Source: Euryodendron excelsum (Eukaryota; Streptophyta; Magnoliopsida; Ericales; Pentaphylacaceae). Taken from it: a stretch of 64,000 bases of DNA. Positions 36,304 through 47,634 of this stretch are shown one piece after another (the stretch's first letter is position 1; each line of letters begins with the position of its first letter). The translations under genes were made by a program, and so were the position numbers. Under the pieces are notes generated by a model that saw nothing but the letters and a program-made list of their open reading frames with translations, had not been told where the DNA came from and did no database searches. Location of the stretch: assembly GCA_033060915.1 (NCBI GenBank), contig CM065386.1, positions 11,889,501-11,953,500 on the forward strand. The letters are read 5' to 3'.

Positions 36304-37912
36304 ACACCCCCCAACTAAACCTTTGAGAGTCCTATCAAAGTACGAGAGGAAAACAAAAATATACACATGTATTAATCTTATTCAATTCAAATCTCCATCC
36401 ACCTAGATTGTGAACCATCGCAAGGCAAAGGTATAAAGCATGGAAGAAATAAAACACATTGACGCATACTACCAATGACATATAATCCTAATGATTCAAA
36501 ACTCGTACAATTACGTCCTCGATGCTTCGATCCAAGTCTCACAAGGCATACACTCAACTTTGAACATGAACACTCATGGTCCCTCAATGGAAAGCTCTTT
36601 TAACGAGTAAATGTATAAACCATGCATGTAGAGCAATTCCGAAACCAAAAACGAAGAAATTGTAAGTGTATCGACTTGGCATAGCTTCATGAAGGAATAT
36701 TCACAGCTTAAGCATAATCTAGAAAATTGACATAAATGTCTTATACACAATTGAATTAAAGATTCATGTATCTTCAGATATCAAGGCCATAAGGGTGATG
36801 AATGAAAGAAGAGCCATGTAAGAGGATAAAAAGTGGAAAAAGGTTTCAACATATGCATGCGCATTACACATGATGATCAATGATATTCACTTCCACATTT
36901 CCAATCTTTTGAATCACTTTTGCAATCTTCCTTCACCTCACTTCTTTTGTATTTGATTTTTTTTTTTTTTTTGGGAACACCTTTTCATCCCTTTCTATGT
37001 ATATATATATTTTTTCTTTACTCTTCAACTCCATACACCTCCAACTTTACAAATATAAGAGCAATGCATCTATTGGCATTGATACTTTTTAAACTTATGC
37101 ACATGCATATGAACATTAAAAAGAAGAAGAATGGAATGAAATGGCTCAATGGAATGAAATGGCGTATGTGTTTAGAATCCGAAGAATACAACAAATCAAA
37201 ACTTCAAAAGTGTATAAGGGGTCAATAAATCTATCTAACACTCGAACATGCAAACCAACATCAAAATATAATGAAGCTATTCAATGAATGAGGATCAACA
37301 AAAAATAATCTTGAATAAATGTGATTCACTCTTCAAAGGCGATAAATAGGCTTTAAAGCTCATATGGTAAAAATCTCCACCTTATAAGGACATGCATGCA
37401 TAAGAATGAAACACAAGGCATCACATAACATGTTAGTGCCCAACAATGTGAATTGTATCTTATAATGATTTTATGCCAAAAACTTGCAATGTATCATAAT
37501 CTCTAAGGTGGGTTAATCATCAACTCAAATGTAATAAAAAACATGGTATGGTACTTGTTTGAAACAACCTTGACACCTTATCACAAAAATCCAAAAAGAA
37601 ATGGTATCAACAATTAAGGACATAGCTAAGGTGTCAAGTTATAGAAAAGAGCGATACAGATACCATACAATACCCATTACCTCAGTCGGAACAATATATG
37701 CGATATGGATATCAATCAAAAAGGATATCTGTAACTGAAATGCCAAAATATACCCGTAATAGACAAAATAATACAATAAATGTATACAAAAAGGGTATGC
37801 CACAATAGGAAAGATTACTATACAAAACAGCTCAAAAATAAATACATCCACTATAATAAAAAAGATTTAGATATATCATATGAAATAAAATGCTATGAAG
37901 TGCACAATGCAT
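36304..37912 (-). other. Polypurine tract and 3' noncoding region of the inner element
   Basis: Contains the polypurine tract TTGGGGGGTGT next to the LTR. The rest is non-coding and collinear with the outer element's 3' region; for example 36650-36710 (minus) matches 47650-47720 (plus) around 'cttccatgaagctatg'. The short open frames on either strand here have no similarity and are treated as chance. Confidence 0.7.
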
Positions 37913-39214
37913 CTAATCTAACTGGAGATCCAAAAAGAAATCTCTATCATCATCCGGAGGAGGCTGGCCAAGGTGCTGGATAATCTCCTAGAGTCGAGTG
38001 GACTGGGTCTGCTGCTGCTGCTGAATGTCAATCAGCTAACCCTGAAGTGTAGCAATGGCAGTGTCTTGAAGATCTAATCTAGCCATAATGTCGGCCTGCC
38101 ACTGCTGGTGCTCTGCCTGCTGACTGGTCAACTACTCCTGAATGGCTGCCAAAGTCTGAAGTAACGTCCCCTGAGCTGGCTTCTCCTGAGCCTAAGCCTG
38201 AGCCTGAGCCTGAGCCTGGGGCTGCGCTGGCTGCCCTGTCTGATCCTGCCGCTGCTCCCCTAACTGGGTCTCCTCCTGAGTCTGAGAAGGCGGCTGCTGA
38301 GAAGATGAGTGAGCCGAACTAACTGACCCCCCCTTCTTCGTCAACTGCCTTGCCGCTCTCTTCTCCGTCTTCTAGTCTATGTCAGTCGAAGAGGAAAGCA
38401 ACACAACATCTGCAACACTAACCCCTGCCGCCCTAATCCTCGTTGTCAGAAAACAACCAAAGGGGATACTGGACTGGGGAGTAGCAACCTAAGTCGCGGC
38501 CCACAATGCCATATACATGAAGTGGGGCAAGTCAATTGTCCTACCCATGCCAATAGCCCACATCAACTGCCCTCGCATCCTACTACACTCCACCGTCCTC
38601 CCCAGTGGAAAGATCGAATAGCATGTCCAAAGGAACAGCGGGTGGTATCTAGGGGCAATCTACCTAATCCTAATCTGAGATGCGGTCTAGGACTCTCCCG
38701 GTGCTAAAATCTCGGCACACATCTCCTCATGAGATTGTGGATACTCCCCATCACAAGAGAACTGAGGGTTAGCAGCCCTCGGTATACCAAACTGCTCAGC
38801 AAAGGAATCCGGGGTGATAACAACATCCCTACCCCGAACCCAAGAGCGAAGAATATGTCTGTCGCCACCAACGGGGTCTGATGAAATGTTAGTCATGAAC
38901 TCTGTGACGAGGGTGGCTGAGTATTGGCCTCTAAAAGAAGCTAACCCCAACCACTGGCGATCGGTCAAAGGCTGGAGCCAACCATATGGCTCAGCATCAA
39001 ACTGACTCACTGTCCAACACCTCTCCACTACTACCTTACGGGCACTCCACACCCGTCCAAACTCTCGCTCCTGATCTCTCCCCCGGAAACGAGTAGTATC
39101 ATACTCTCCCTCTCTCTCCCTCCTAGCATGCTCACGCTGGAGCTGCTGGAACTGGGCCAGAGTTTGAGAAGTCCCCGCCCCAGCTGCACCCTCAGTACTC
39201 CTAGTCTCGACCAT
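37913..39214 (-). pseudogene. env-position ORF (inner element)
   Basis: The start is the ATG at 39214, and the frame is open for 175 codons to 38687. After that stop, homology to the outer copy continues with more stops to 37913. N-terminal part: MVETRSTEGAAGAGTSQTLA, FDAEPYGWLQPLTDRQWLGL, then VRGRDVVITPDSFAEQFGIP. C-terminal part: a Gln/Ala/Pro-rich segment with QAQAQAQAQ, ending GQPPPDDDRDFFLDL. The outer copy has the same layout at 32214-33478. Known similarity is only to a plant-transposon domain of unknown function that lies after integrase in Athila-type elements. The low-complexity C-terminal half could mediate protein contacts. No membrane segment is seen. Confidence 0.75.
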
Positions 39215-39426
39215 AACTCTCTAATAAAGCCAAGTACAGCTGGAAATGAACAGAATGGACAAAGATCGGCGGAAGTAATACCTCTCGAAGCCCAGAAACC
39301 CATGAAAAGGCTAGAGAAAGTCCACCAAAATAAGCTGGCAGGGCCTCGCTGCTCCGATATACGAAAAGGCTCTCAAAACTCTCAATTTCTCACAAGTGAA
39401 ATGAGAATGAACAGTGAACAGTGGGA

Positions 39427-39675
39427 TTTTATAGACAACTCGGTTACCGATCGATCGGCTCTTTAAACCGATCGATCACCTCGCAGACCGATCGAAATGG
39501 AGCGCAACCGATCAAACGGCCGATCGAACGTCCGATCGATCGATACTGCTCCCTTTCGATCGGTGCGGTAATAAGCCCGATCGATCGCAGTCTTCACCGA
39601 TTGATCGCCCGATAGATCGCAATGTACACGATCGATCGGCCGATCGATCGGTTTGGCCCACCGATCGATCGCAAA
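39427..39675 (-). promoter_or_regulatory. Internal CGATCGATCG cluster and TATA box (inner element)
   Basis: Seven copies of CGATCGAT plus variants (CGATCGAAC, CGATTGATCG, CGATAGATCG) lie within about 230 bp. On the element strand they are followed by TATAAAA (39427-39433), then about 210 bp to the ATG at 39214. Both the palindrome and the adjoining 'ctctctgaagttttgcag' phrase (39682-39699) also occur in this element's LTR U3. It looks like a second copy of the LTR promoter module placed to drive the env-position ORF. Confidence 0.7.
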
Positions 39676-39737
39676 TACAGCCTCTCTGAAGTTTTGCAGA
39701 AATTCTCAGAAATTTTCACAGCAACAAAACAATGGTG

Positions 39738-39753
39738 CCCCCCCCCCCCCCCC
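39738..39753 (-). repeat. 16-nt G tract (C on plus strand)
   Basis: On the element strand it reads AGTTG followed by a long G run and then CACC. The context CTAGTTGGGG resembles the element's own polypurine tract (TTTAGTTGGGGGG). The outer element has AAGTTGGGGGGA at the matching place (31585). Confidence 0.8.
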
Positions 39754-40013
39754 AACTAGAATCATGCCATGACCTCAAGGTATGAGGAAAATGGACGAGA
39801 AAAAGAACAACGGGGCAGGCGGGATGCTCGGGAATAGAAATGTACACACTATCTATCAAAAAGAAAAGAGAAAGAAACCTATAAAAAGGAAAACAAAAGA
39901 ACTACTCCTAAACTATAAAACACGACAATCTAATGTCACTCAAAGGACGGTGGATCAATGAGATCCACACAATCCAACTCCCCTTGGAATGACTCAAAAT
40001 ACGGCTTTAGCCG

Positions 40014-41308
40014 CTAACCATTCACCTTAAATGCCGAGCCATTTGTGAGATTTTGCACCTCAATGGCTCCATGGGGAAAAACTTCTTTCACTAGGTATGG
40101 CCCGGTCCACTTACTCGGCAACTTGCCCAGAAATAGATGCAAGCGTGAATCATACACTAACACTTTTTGGCCAACTTTGAAAGTTTTTCGAATAATATGT
40201 TGGTCATGAAAGTGTTTCATCCAGGCCTTAGCAATTTCTCATTTTCAAATGCATCATTGCGGAGTTCATCTAACTTATTGAGTTGGAGTTTTCGGTGGGT
40301 ACCCACAATATCAATATCCTCATTACATTGACAAATCGCCCAATATGCTTTATGCTCAATTTCGACGGGAAGATGACAGGCCTTCCCGTACACAAGTCTA
40401 TAGGGTGATGCGCCAAGAATGGTTTTATAACCCGTGCGGTATGCCCACAACCCATCGGTCAATCTAAGAGACCAATCTTTCCTATTAGGATTGACGGTTT
40501 TCTCAAGAATGCGCTTGATTTCCCGATTGGCCAACTCTTCTTGCCCTTGCATTTGAGGATGGTATGGCAATCCAACCTTATAGACCACTCCATACTTACG
40601 CATTAAAGACGCAAAGGGCTTGTTACAAAAATGTGAACCGCCATCACTTATCATGGCACGAGGCATGCCATACCTACAAAAAATGTTCTCTTTCAAAAAT
40701 CGCAAGACCACTTGGTGGTCATTACTTCGGGTGGCAATTGCTTCCACCCACTTAGAGACATAATCTACCGCAACAAGAATAAAAAGGTACCCACACGAGT
40801 TAGGAAACAATCCCATGAAATCGATCCCCCAACAATCAAATATTTCCAAAATAGTGATGGGTTGAAGAGGCATCATGTGCCTCTTAGAAAATGTTCCTAA
40901 CCGTTGGCACCTATCGCAAGCTAGACAAAAAGTATGTACATCCTTGAACATGGTGGGCTAATAAAGCCCACATTGCAAAATTTTGGCCGTGGTTTTCTTG
41001 GAGGAGAAGTGTCCTCCACAAGCATGAGAGTGACAAAACTCTATTACTTGTTGAAATTCATGATTTGGGATACACCGGCGAATGATTTGGTCCGAACAAT
41101 ACTTAAACAAGTGAGGATCATCCCACGAAAAATAGCGCACATTCCGAAAGAATTTACACTTGTCAATGGATGACCATGTGGAAGGAACCTCACCGATGAC
41201 AAGGAAGTTTGCAATGTCCGCAAACCAAGGGGTTGAAACTTGCTCAACGGCACTCACATGCATGGGATGCTCATCCGGGAAGTGCTCCTTGATAGGGGTT
41301 GGGTCCAT
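40014..41308 (-). pseudogene. Integrase (inner element)
   Basis: On the minus strand an N-terminal zinc region reads CHSHACGGHFSSKKT, then, after an in-frame stop near 40955, CLACDRC. The catalytic core shows [20 protein letters not shown] (first Asp), [14 protein letters not shown] (second Asp) and [11 protein letters not shown] (Glu), so the DDE triad is visible. After a frameshift near 40218, the C-terminal GPY/F-type module reads KLPSKWTGPYLVKEVFPHGA. Integrase inserts the cDNA into the host genome. The stop and the frameshift inactivate this copy. Confidence 0.92.
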
Positions 41309-41311
41309 GGC

Positions 41312-43252
41312 TCACCCATTTAAGGGAAGCCGAGACAAGTGGTCCGCAACTACATTTTCAACCCCTTTTTTATCACGTATTTCTATATGAAATTCTTGGA
41401 GCAAAAGTATCCATCGAATGAGGTGCGGTTTTGCATCGGGTTTTGTGAGGAGATACTTTAGGGCCGCATGGTCGGTGTAGATGATGACCAATGACCCAAT
41501 CAAGTAAGACCTAAATTTGTCTAGTGCAAAAACCACCGCAAGGAGTTCCTTCTCGGTTGTGGTATAGTTGATTTGAGCTTCATTAAGAGTTTTAGAAGCA
41601 TAATAAATGACATAAGACTTCTTATTAACTCTTTGTCCTAGGATAGCCCCCACGGCATAGTCGCTAGCATCACACATTAGCTCAAATGGAAGAGAGCAAT
41701 TGGGTGCTCGAATGATTGGGGCTGTGGTCAAAAGTTCCTTCAACTTGTCAAAAGCTTGTTGACAAGAGGATGTCCACTTAAAGGGAACATCTTGGGACAA
41801 AAGATGACACATAGGCCTAGAGATTGCACTAAAACCCTCAATGAAACGCCGATAGAAACCGGCATGCCCAAGAAATGATCTAACCTCCTTCACACATGTT
41901 GGGGCGGGCAATTTTTGAATGTGTTCAATTTTTGCCTTATCAACTTCAAGCCCTTCGGCCGACACTATATGCCCCAAAACTATACCACTAGTAACCATAA
42001 AATGACATTTTTCCCAATTGAGCACAAGGTTACTCTCCCCACATCTCATCAAAACTTTTCCTAAATTACCAAGACAACCTTCATAAGTGTCCCCATAGAC
42101 CGAAAAATCATCCATGAAGACTTCGACAATTTGCTCAACCATGTCGCTAAATATGCTCATCATACACCTTTGAAATGTCACCGGTGCATTACATAGCCTG
42201 AAGGGCATAAGTTTATAAGCATAAGTGCCAAAGGGACAAGTGAATGTTGTCTTGGCTTGATCCTCAAGGGCTACATCAATTTGATTGTACCCCGAATATC
42301 CGTCTAGGAAACAATAGAAAGCCTTGCCGGACACCCTTTCTAGGACTTGATCAAGGAAGGGTAAAGGGAAATAGTCCTTTCGGGTCACATTATTGAGGTG
42401 GCAATAATCAATGCACATTCGCCACTCTGTTTGCACACGGGTTGGCACTAACTCATTGTTGTCATTTCTTATCACCGTGACACCCGACTTTTTAGGCACC
42501 ACTTGGGTCGGACTAACCCATTTCGAATCGGAGATGGGGTAAATGATACCCGCATCTAGCAATTTTAAAACCTTACCTTTAACCACTTCCTTCATATTGG
42601 GATTTAATCGCCTTTGCATTTGACGAATGGATTTAGCCTCCTCTTCTAAAAAAATGCGGTGAGTGCACACGAGAGGACTAATCCCATGAAGGTCGGCGAT
42701 AGTCCATCCTAGGGCTTTTCTATGTTTCCTTAGCAATGTTATCAACCCTTCCTCTTCGCTCCCAGACAAGCTAGAGGAAATCACAACCGGGTACGACTCC
42801 CCATCCCCTAAAAATGCATACTTTAAATTGGAAGGTAAAGGCTTCCTCTTAGGAATGGGAGGCTTCTCCTTCGACGGAATTGGTTTCTCGGCACTAGGGT
42901 GGAGGGGTTCAAAAGAAGAGGTCCATTGACCCACATGTAAACACTCCTCTCTCTCACCCTCTAAATGAGACAATTCACTTGACGCCATGCCCTCACTATC
43001 AAGTGAAGCATGCGGTTCACCTCTCACTAAGGCCCTCTCCAAAGGGTCCTCAAAAATCTCCCGCTCAAAGTGTTCTTGAACTATGCTCTCTATGATGTCT
43101 ACCTCCCGGATATCCTCACATTCCCCCTTTTGTTTGGCAACCGAAAAGATGTTAAGCTCGAAGGTGGTGTTGCCAAAAGACAATTTCACTAACCCATTCC
43201 TACAATGTATGATGGCATTGGAAGTAGCTAGGAAAGGGCGTCCCAAGATCAC
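41312..43252 (-). pseudogene. pol: Reverse transcriptase and RNase H (inner element)
   Basis: A 646-codon open stretch. It starts at the end of the protease ([16 protein letters not shown]), passes through a linker, then [42 protein letters not shown], and the active site [12 protein letters not shown] (FMDD, a normal variant of YxDD). RNase H follows with [34 protein letters not shown] and [12 protein letters not shown]. These copy the element RNA into DNA. One oddity is MPFRLCNAP where the family reads MPFGLCNAP, a Gly-to-Arg change in a conserved RT motif. A TGA at the end separates it from integrase, which lies in the same polyprotein in active relatives. Confidence 0.95.
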
Positions 43253-43870
43253 AGGAATTTGGTTGTGAGCTATACAACTCTCAACAGGTTGGGTGTCTAG
43301 GATAATGAAATCGACCGGGAAGCAAAAGTTATCAACTTAGATGAGAACATCCTCGATGATACCTCTTGGAACCTTTATAGAACGATCCGCTAATTGCAAG
43401 GTAACACGAGTAGGGCTCAACTCTCCTAGGCTAAGCTCCTTATACACTGAAAAGGGTAAAAGGTTGACACTAGACCCTAAGTTTAACAAGGCACGATTGA
43501 TCTTGTTATTCCCAATGGTACAAGAAATAGTAGGACATCCGGGGTCCATGAATTTTGGCACAATTTTACATTGCAAAATCACACTTTGATTTTCGTTCAT
43601 CATGGCGGTTTCCTTGACATGCAACCTTCGCTTAAAAGTGCATAAGTCTTTTAAGAACTTAGCATGAGAAGGTATTTGCTTGATTGCGTCAAGGATAGGG
43701 ATGTTGACCTTTACTTGTTTGAACACTTCATAAATTTTCGCATTTAGAAGTTCATTTTTTTGTTTGGTCAACCTTTGCGGGAAGGGAGCATGTTTGACTA
43801 TGTCCCTTCCCTTATCCCTCTCACTTTCACTCAAAATATCGATGGGATTGGCTAAGTTCTCCCCCCTTCT
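43253..43870 (-). pseudogene. Protease region (inner element)
   Basis: The minus-strand open frame 43834-43337 reads KNELLNAKIYEVFKQVKVN, VKETAMMNENQSVILQ and then LLNLGSSVNLLPFSVYKELS. In the outer element the same place reads LVDLGSSVNLLP. The catalytic Asp of the aspartic protease is thus Asn here, a single transition. A TAA near 43336 interrupts EDVLI-VDNFCFP before the frame resumes at 43252. Another frame change separates it from gag near 43870. The protease would cleave the Gag-Pol polyprotein, but this copy cannot. Confidence 0.9.
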
Positions 43871-43875
43871 CTCGG

Positions 43876-45675
43876 CTATTTTTCCTTTTTCTCTTTCTCT
43901 CCTTGGCCAACACTCTTCCTAGAAGTCTCATCCCGAGGTGGGATAGTTTTATCAATGGTCTTGCCACTTCTAAGGGTGGTAATGGCTTGCACTTGGTCAT
44001 GACTCGTACTAAGGTCACTCTTACCCTCGGTTATGTGCACTTGCCTAACTGCCGGGTTAGGTTGAGGTTGAGCCGGGAATCTTCCCGGGACATTTTGGGT
44101 CAAAGCCTGTGTCAATATAGACATTTGCTTTTGGATGTCCTCAAGTAACCTAAAGTGTTGGTCTAATACCTTCTCTTGTTTATCAACCCTTGAACTAACC
44201 CCCCTCATGTCATTGGCAAGTTGGTAAACATTGTCCTCTAAGGGCTTCCTATGGGGGGGTTGGTATGGCCTTGGTTGATTTTGGAATTGGCTCACGGGTG
44301 CTTGTTGGTACGGTGGAGGTGGATGTTGTGGTGGGAGTGCTTGTGGGGGTGGAGGTGCTTGGTATGATTGAGGGTTTTGATACCCTCCTTGGTAGTTGTG
44401 GGAGTTTGAAGTCCCTTCATTGTTCCTCCACCCAAAGTTGGGATGATCTCTCCATCCCGGGTTGTATGTGTTTGAATAGGGGTTACCCCCTCCTCTTGAA
44501 TATTGGCCAATTGCATTAACTTGGCCATGCAAAGCCTCCTTCACACCTAGAATGATTGGGCATGAAGAGGTGGTATGATCCGAGGTTTCACACACATGAC
44601 AACATATTTCTCTCATCTCCTCACTCTCTACCGATTGAACATTTTTCACCTCAAGAGCCTCTAATTTTCTTGCCAAGGTAGCCACCCTAGCATTGACATC
44701 ATCAACTTCCTTGAGTTGATATCTTCCCACCCCTTGTTGGATTGAGCGACCCTCAGGATTTTGGGTCCCGATAAGTGCCCAATCTCTAGCCTTATTTGCC
44801 AAGTTATCTAAATAATCCTATGCCTCATGGGGTTGCTTATCAAAAAACGTCCCCGCACACATAGACTCGACAAATTGCTTGAGTTGGGGTGTCAAGGAAG
44901 AATAAAATGTGTTGATGACATGCCAACCGGCAAAACCGTGATGGGGGCAAGAATTTAAGAGGTCTTTGAACCTCTCCCAACATTGAAAGAAAGTTTCCCC
45001 CAACAAAGGAGAAAACTGTGAAATTTGCCTTCGAATGGCCTCGGTTCGATTTTCGGGAAAAAATTTGCTCAAAAATTCCCCTTGGAGAGTAGCCCAAGAA
45101 TGGATGGACATGGGTGGCAAGGAATTGAACCAAAACTTAGCTTTGTCCTTCAAACAAAATGGGAAGAGTTTCAACAAAAATACTTCCCTTGGACATGAGT
45201 TGTCCATAGCAATTGAACAAGCATCCTCAAATTCCTTAAGAAAAACGTAGGGTTGTTCCGAATCCATCCCGTGGAATTGAGGCAACATTTGCATCATTCC
45301 TGACCTAATGTTTAGAGTGTTGTGATGGGGTGGGAAAATAATGCACGATGTTGGTGCTTGCCTTGGTGGGTTTAGGTAGTCCCGGAGAGTCTGTATAGGG
45401 CGGGCCGCCACGTTGCCATGGTGGCTCCCTCTTTCAATCTCCTCATGACCTTCCGGGTTGATTTGGACATTTGGATGCAAAGGTTGAATGTTAGGTAAGC
45501 CGGGTTCATTAGGATTTGCCATTGGAATGAAACCTAAGTCGACCACTAATGGTAAGCTAGGTGTTGGTGAAGATGTGCTTGTGCTCTCAATACTTTCAAT
45601 CCTCACAAGGCGATGATGTTCGTCCCTCGTGAAATATGATATGCAAGAATGAATGCACACATAAGGTTGGACCAA
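43876..45675 (-). pseudogene. gag: gag (inner element)
   Basis: Two open stretches, 45675-44818 and 44802-43876, separated by a single stop codon. First part: SHHGNVAARPIQTLRDYLNP, MLPQFHGMDSEQPYVFLKEF, LPPMSIHSWATLQGEF and SSLTPQLKQFVESMC (capsid region). Second part: RDWALIGTQ, a coiled region with RKLEALEV, the zinc knuckle CHVCETSDHTTSSC (CX2CX4HX4C), and a Pro/Gln/Tyr-rich segment with APPPPQALPPQHPPPP. Gag forms the particle and binds the RNA. If the one stop is ignored, length and order are those of a complete Athila-type gag. Confidence 0.92.
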
Positions 45676-45710
45676 TAGGGTCGTTCAGCACATCATAGAA
45701 AATTCTCTAG

Positions 45711-45753
45711 GCCGGACAACGGCTTTTTTTTCAATTCTAGGCCGGACAACGGC
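45711..45753 (-). repeat. 30-bp-period leader motif (inner element)
   Basis: GCCGGACAACGGC occurs at 45711-45723 and 45741-45753, exactly 30 bp apart. Read on the element strand it is AAAAAGCCGTTGTCCGGCC just before gag, as in the outer element (29110-29158). Confidence 0.85.
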
Positions 45754-46166
45754 TTTTTCTCAATTCAACTCCGTACCTCCAATCTCCACATACAATAAGC
45801 GTACCACCAATTTGAAACTTTCACACACTAGCCTAGCTCCACTAAATACTCCCGAAGAGGGATAATTTCCTAACAAAAATGTAATGCAATTATACTATAT
45901 CAAACAAAAAAAACTAGAGAAAAGAAGAAATAAAAAATAATCCTAAAAATAAAACACCTTAAGGGAAATGAGAGTGTATCGGGGCCCGAAGCCTGTAGAT
46001 GCTTCCCTCGGGAGTGGTGATGAAATCCACCCTTTTTGTGTGTGTGTGTTTTTTTTTTCTTTTTGCTTGCTCTTTTTTTTTTTTTTTTTTAATTTTCTTC
46101 CGCAATTCTTAGCGTTCGTCCAGTGTAGCTTTTGCCTATGAACTCTCTGGCAACGGCGCCAAAACT
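45754..46166 (-). other. 5' leader and tRNA-Asp primer site (inner element)
   Basis: On the element strand, TGGCGCCGTTGCCAGAG (46161 down to 46145) begins a few bases after the LTR end. It matches the complement of the plant tRNA-Asp 3' end at 15 of 17 bases. The leader between it and gag holds T-rich tracts and a (GT)n stretch on the plus strand near 46040. The open frame at 45943-46191 is chance. Confidence 0.88.
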
Positions 46167-47634
46167 TGACACGCCTCCAGATGTGCTTCAACTAGAGCCA
46201 CTCCGCAAGAGTACGAAGGTCGCGCTTGTAGTAAAACCGAAGGATCCAGTATCGTTCTCTCCCAAGGGAATTCTACAAATATAGCAACAAAGCTCAACTA
46301 GCACGGGTACTTATCTTAATGGATTGCAAATAAAAATTCTTATCTTTTCATAACATAAAAGAGACTGAAAATATGTTGGTTTTGAGATGATGGTGGTTCA
46401 ATGCTTCATGCAATAATTTAATGACTAATAAAGACAACTAAAGCTAGTTTTATGCAATTATGAAGAAAGACTTGGACATGGTTGTTTCAATCCACCAATT
46501 CACAACAAGGGTCTCCAATAAGAGGTTTATAACTCAAATTAAGAATCTCACCTTGGATTCTTGATTCGGAAAATGTCGACTATAAAAATGTGGGTTTTTG
46601 TTTGATTGAGCATAAAGAGGGAATCTATGATTGGCACCCTAGAATCAAACCTTAGACATGTGCAATACCTATACCAAACATTGATTTGTGCATAAATATT
46701 GCCAAGGGGTTATGAATCTAAGTTTTTCTAATGAATTTCATGCTAAATCAAATGAAACCATACAATTTTGAGGATATGACTTTAAAGTTCATACAACCCA
46801 TTTTCAACCCTTTGAAGATCCTTGGTGGATCTTCACAACCACATCCAAGGGGTATTTAGCTACTAGAATCCATGTCAAATAACATAAAAGAAGCCAAATC
46901 TACCATTAAACTATAAAGAACTAGTGTTTGGTTGCTAAGAAAATGAGGAAAAGTGCCAAGAAAATGATAGAAAGTTGCTAGAAAAAGTAGAAAATCATTC
47001 ACTTCATATATATATCAAGCATTCATTTACAATGATCCAAAAGCAATAAATGACATTAAATACAAAGCATTACAAGTAAATATATCTAAAAACCTTACAA
47101 GATAACAAAAATTCCCTTTTTGGAGCTTTTTCACTGTCTAGCTTTTGCAAAAAATGCCCTAACACCCTTTTTGTCTCGAACATACAGCTTTTATACTCTG
47201 CAGAAAAATAGAGCCTGTACACACCGATCGATCGGTAGGCGACCGATCGATCACCCGATCGATCGGTAGGCGACCAATCAATCGCTCGATCGAACGGTCC
47301 AGGCGATCGAACGCCCGATTGATCGCAAAACCGACCCCTCTGAAGTTTGCTTCTGTATAGTCTGTTGAGGAAATTCTGACGTCACTGATCGAACGACCGA
47401 TCGATCGGAAAAACGCCCTCTCTGAAGTTTGCTGCAGAAGGTCGAACAGAGGATCACCGATCAATCGCTCATCCCCGCATTTGCCCATTTGGCTTAGTTT
47501 ATGCTCCAATTCCTGCAAGAAGTGCACAAAAAGAGTTTTAATGCGTTTTAGGAGTTAGAATACTAAATTAACACTAAATTCAACTAATCAACTAACAATT
47601 TAAGCCAAAAGATTACTATTTCTAAGAGTAATCA
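46167..47634 (-). repeat. 5' LTR of the inner element
   Basis: Minus-strand LTR starting TGATTACTC and ending GGCGTGTCA. The palindrome cluster is at 47222-47472, the TATA box (TATAAAA on minus) at 47189-47195, and the conserved GATTTGAGTTA-like block near 46530 (reads GAGTTATAAACCTC on minus). It is 44 bp shorter than the 3' LTR. By eye I see about 13 differences in the first 205 bases from the low-coordinate end and fewer elsewhere. Confidence 0.92.

Larger units (their letters stand above)
34792..47634 (-). mobile_element. Inner Athila-like Ty3/gypsy element, near full length
   Basis: A 12,843-bp minus-strand element flanked by TCAAC at 34787-34791 and 47635-47639. The order on the minus strand is: 5' LTR (47634-46167), tRNA-Asp primer site, leader, gag, protease, RT, RNase H, integrase, internal palindrome cluster, env-position ORF, 3' noncoding region, polypurine tract, 3' LTR (36303-34792). 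The gene order (RT before integrase) is that of Ty3/gypsy, and the primer plus the extra ORF fit the Athila lineage. Some half dozen stops or frameshifts break the reading frames, so it is not autonomous now. The LTRs are similar, with local differences. Confidence 0.93.

Noticed and set aside
37913..39214. Calling the ORF after integrase a true envelope gene
   Set aside because: No signal peptide, transmembrane segment or cleavage site is visible in either copy. Only the position matches, so it is labelled env-position ORF.
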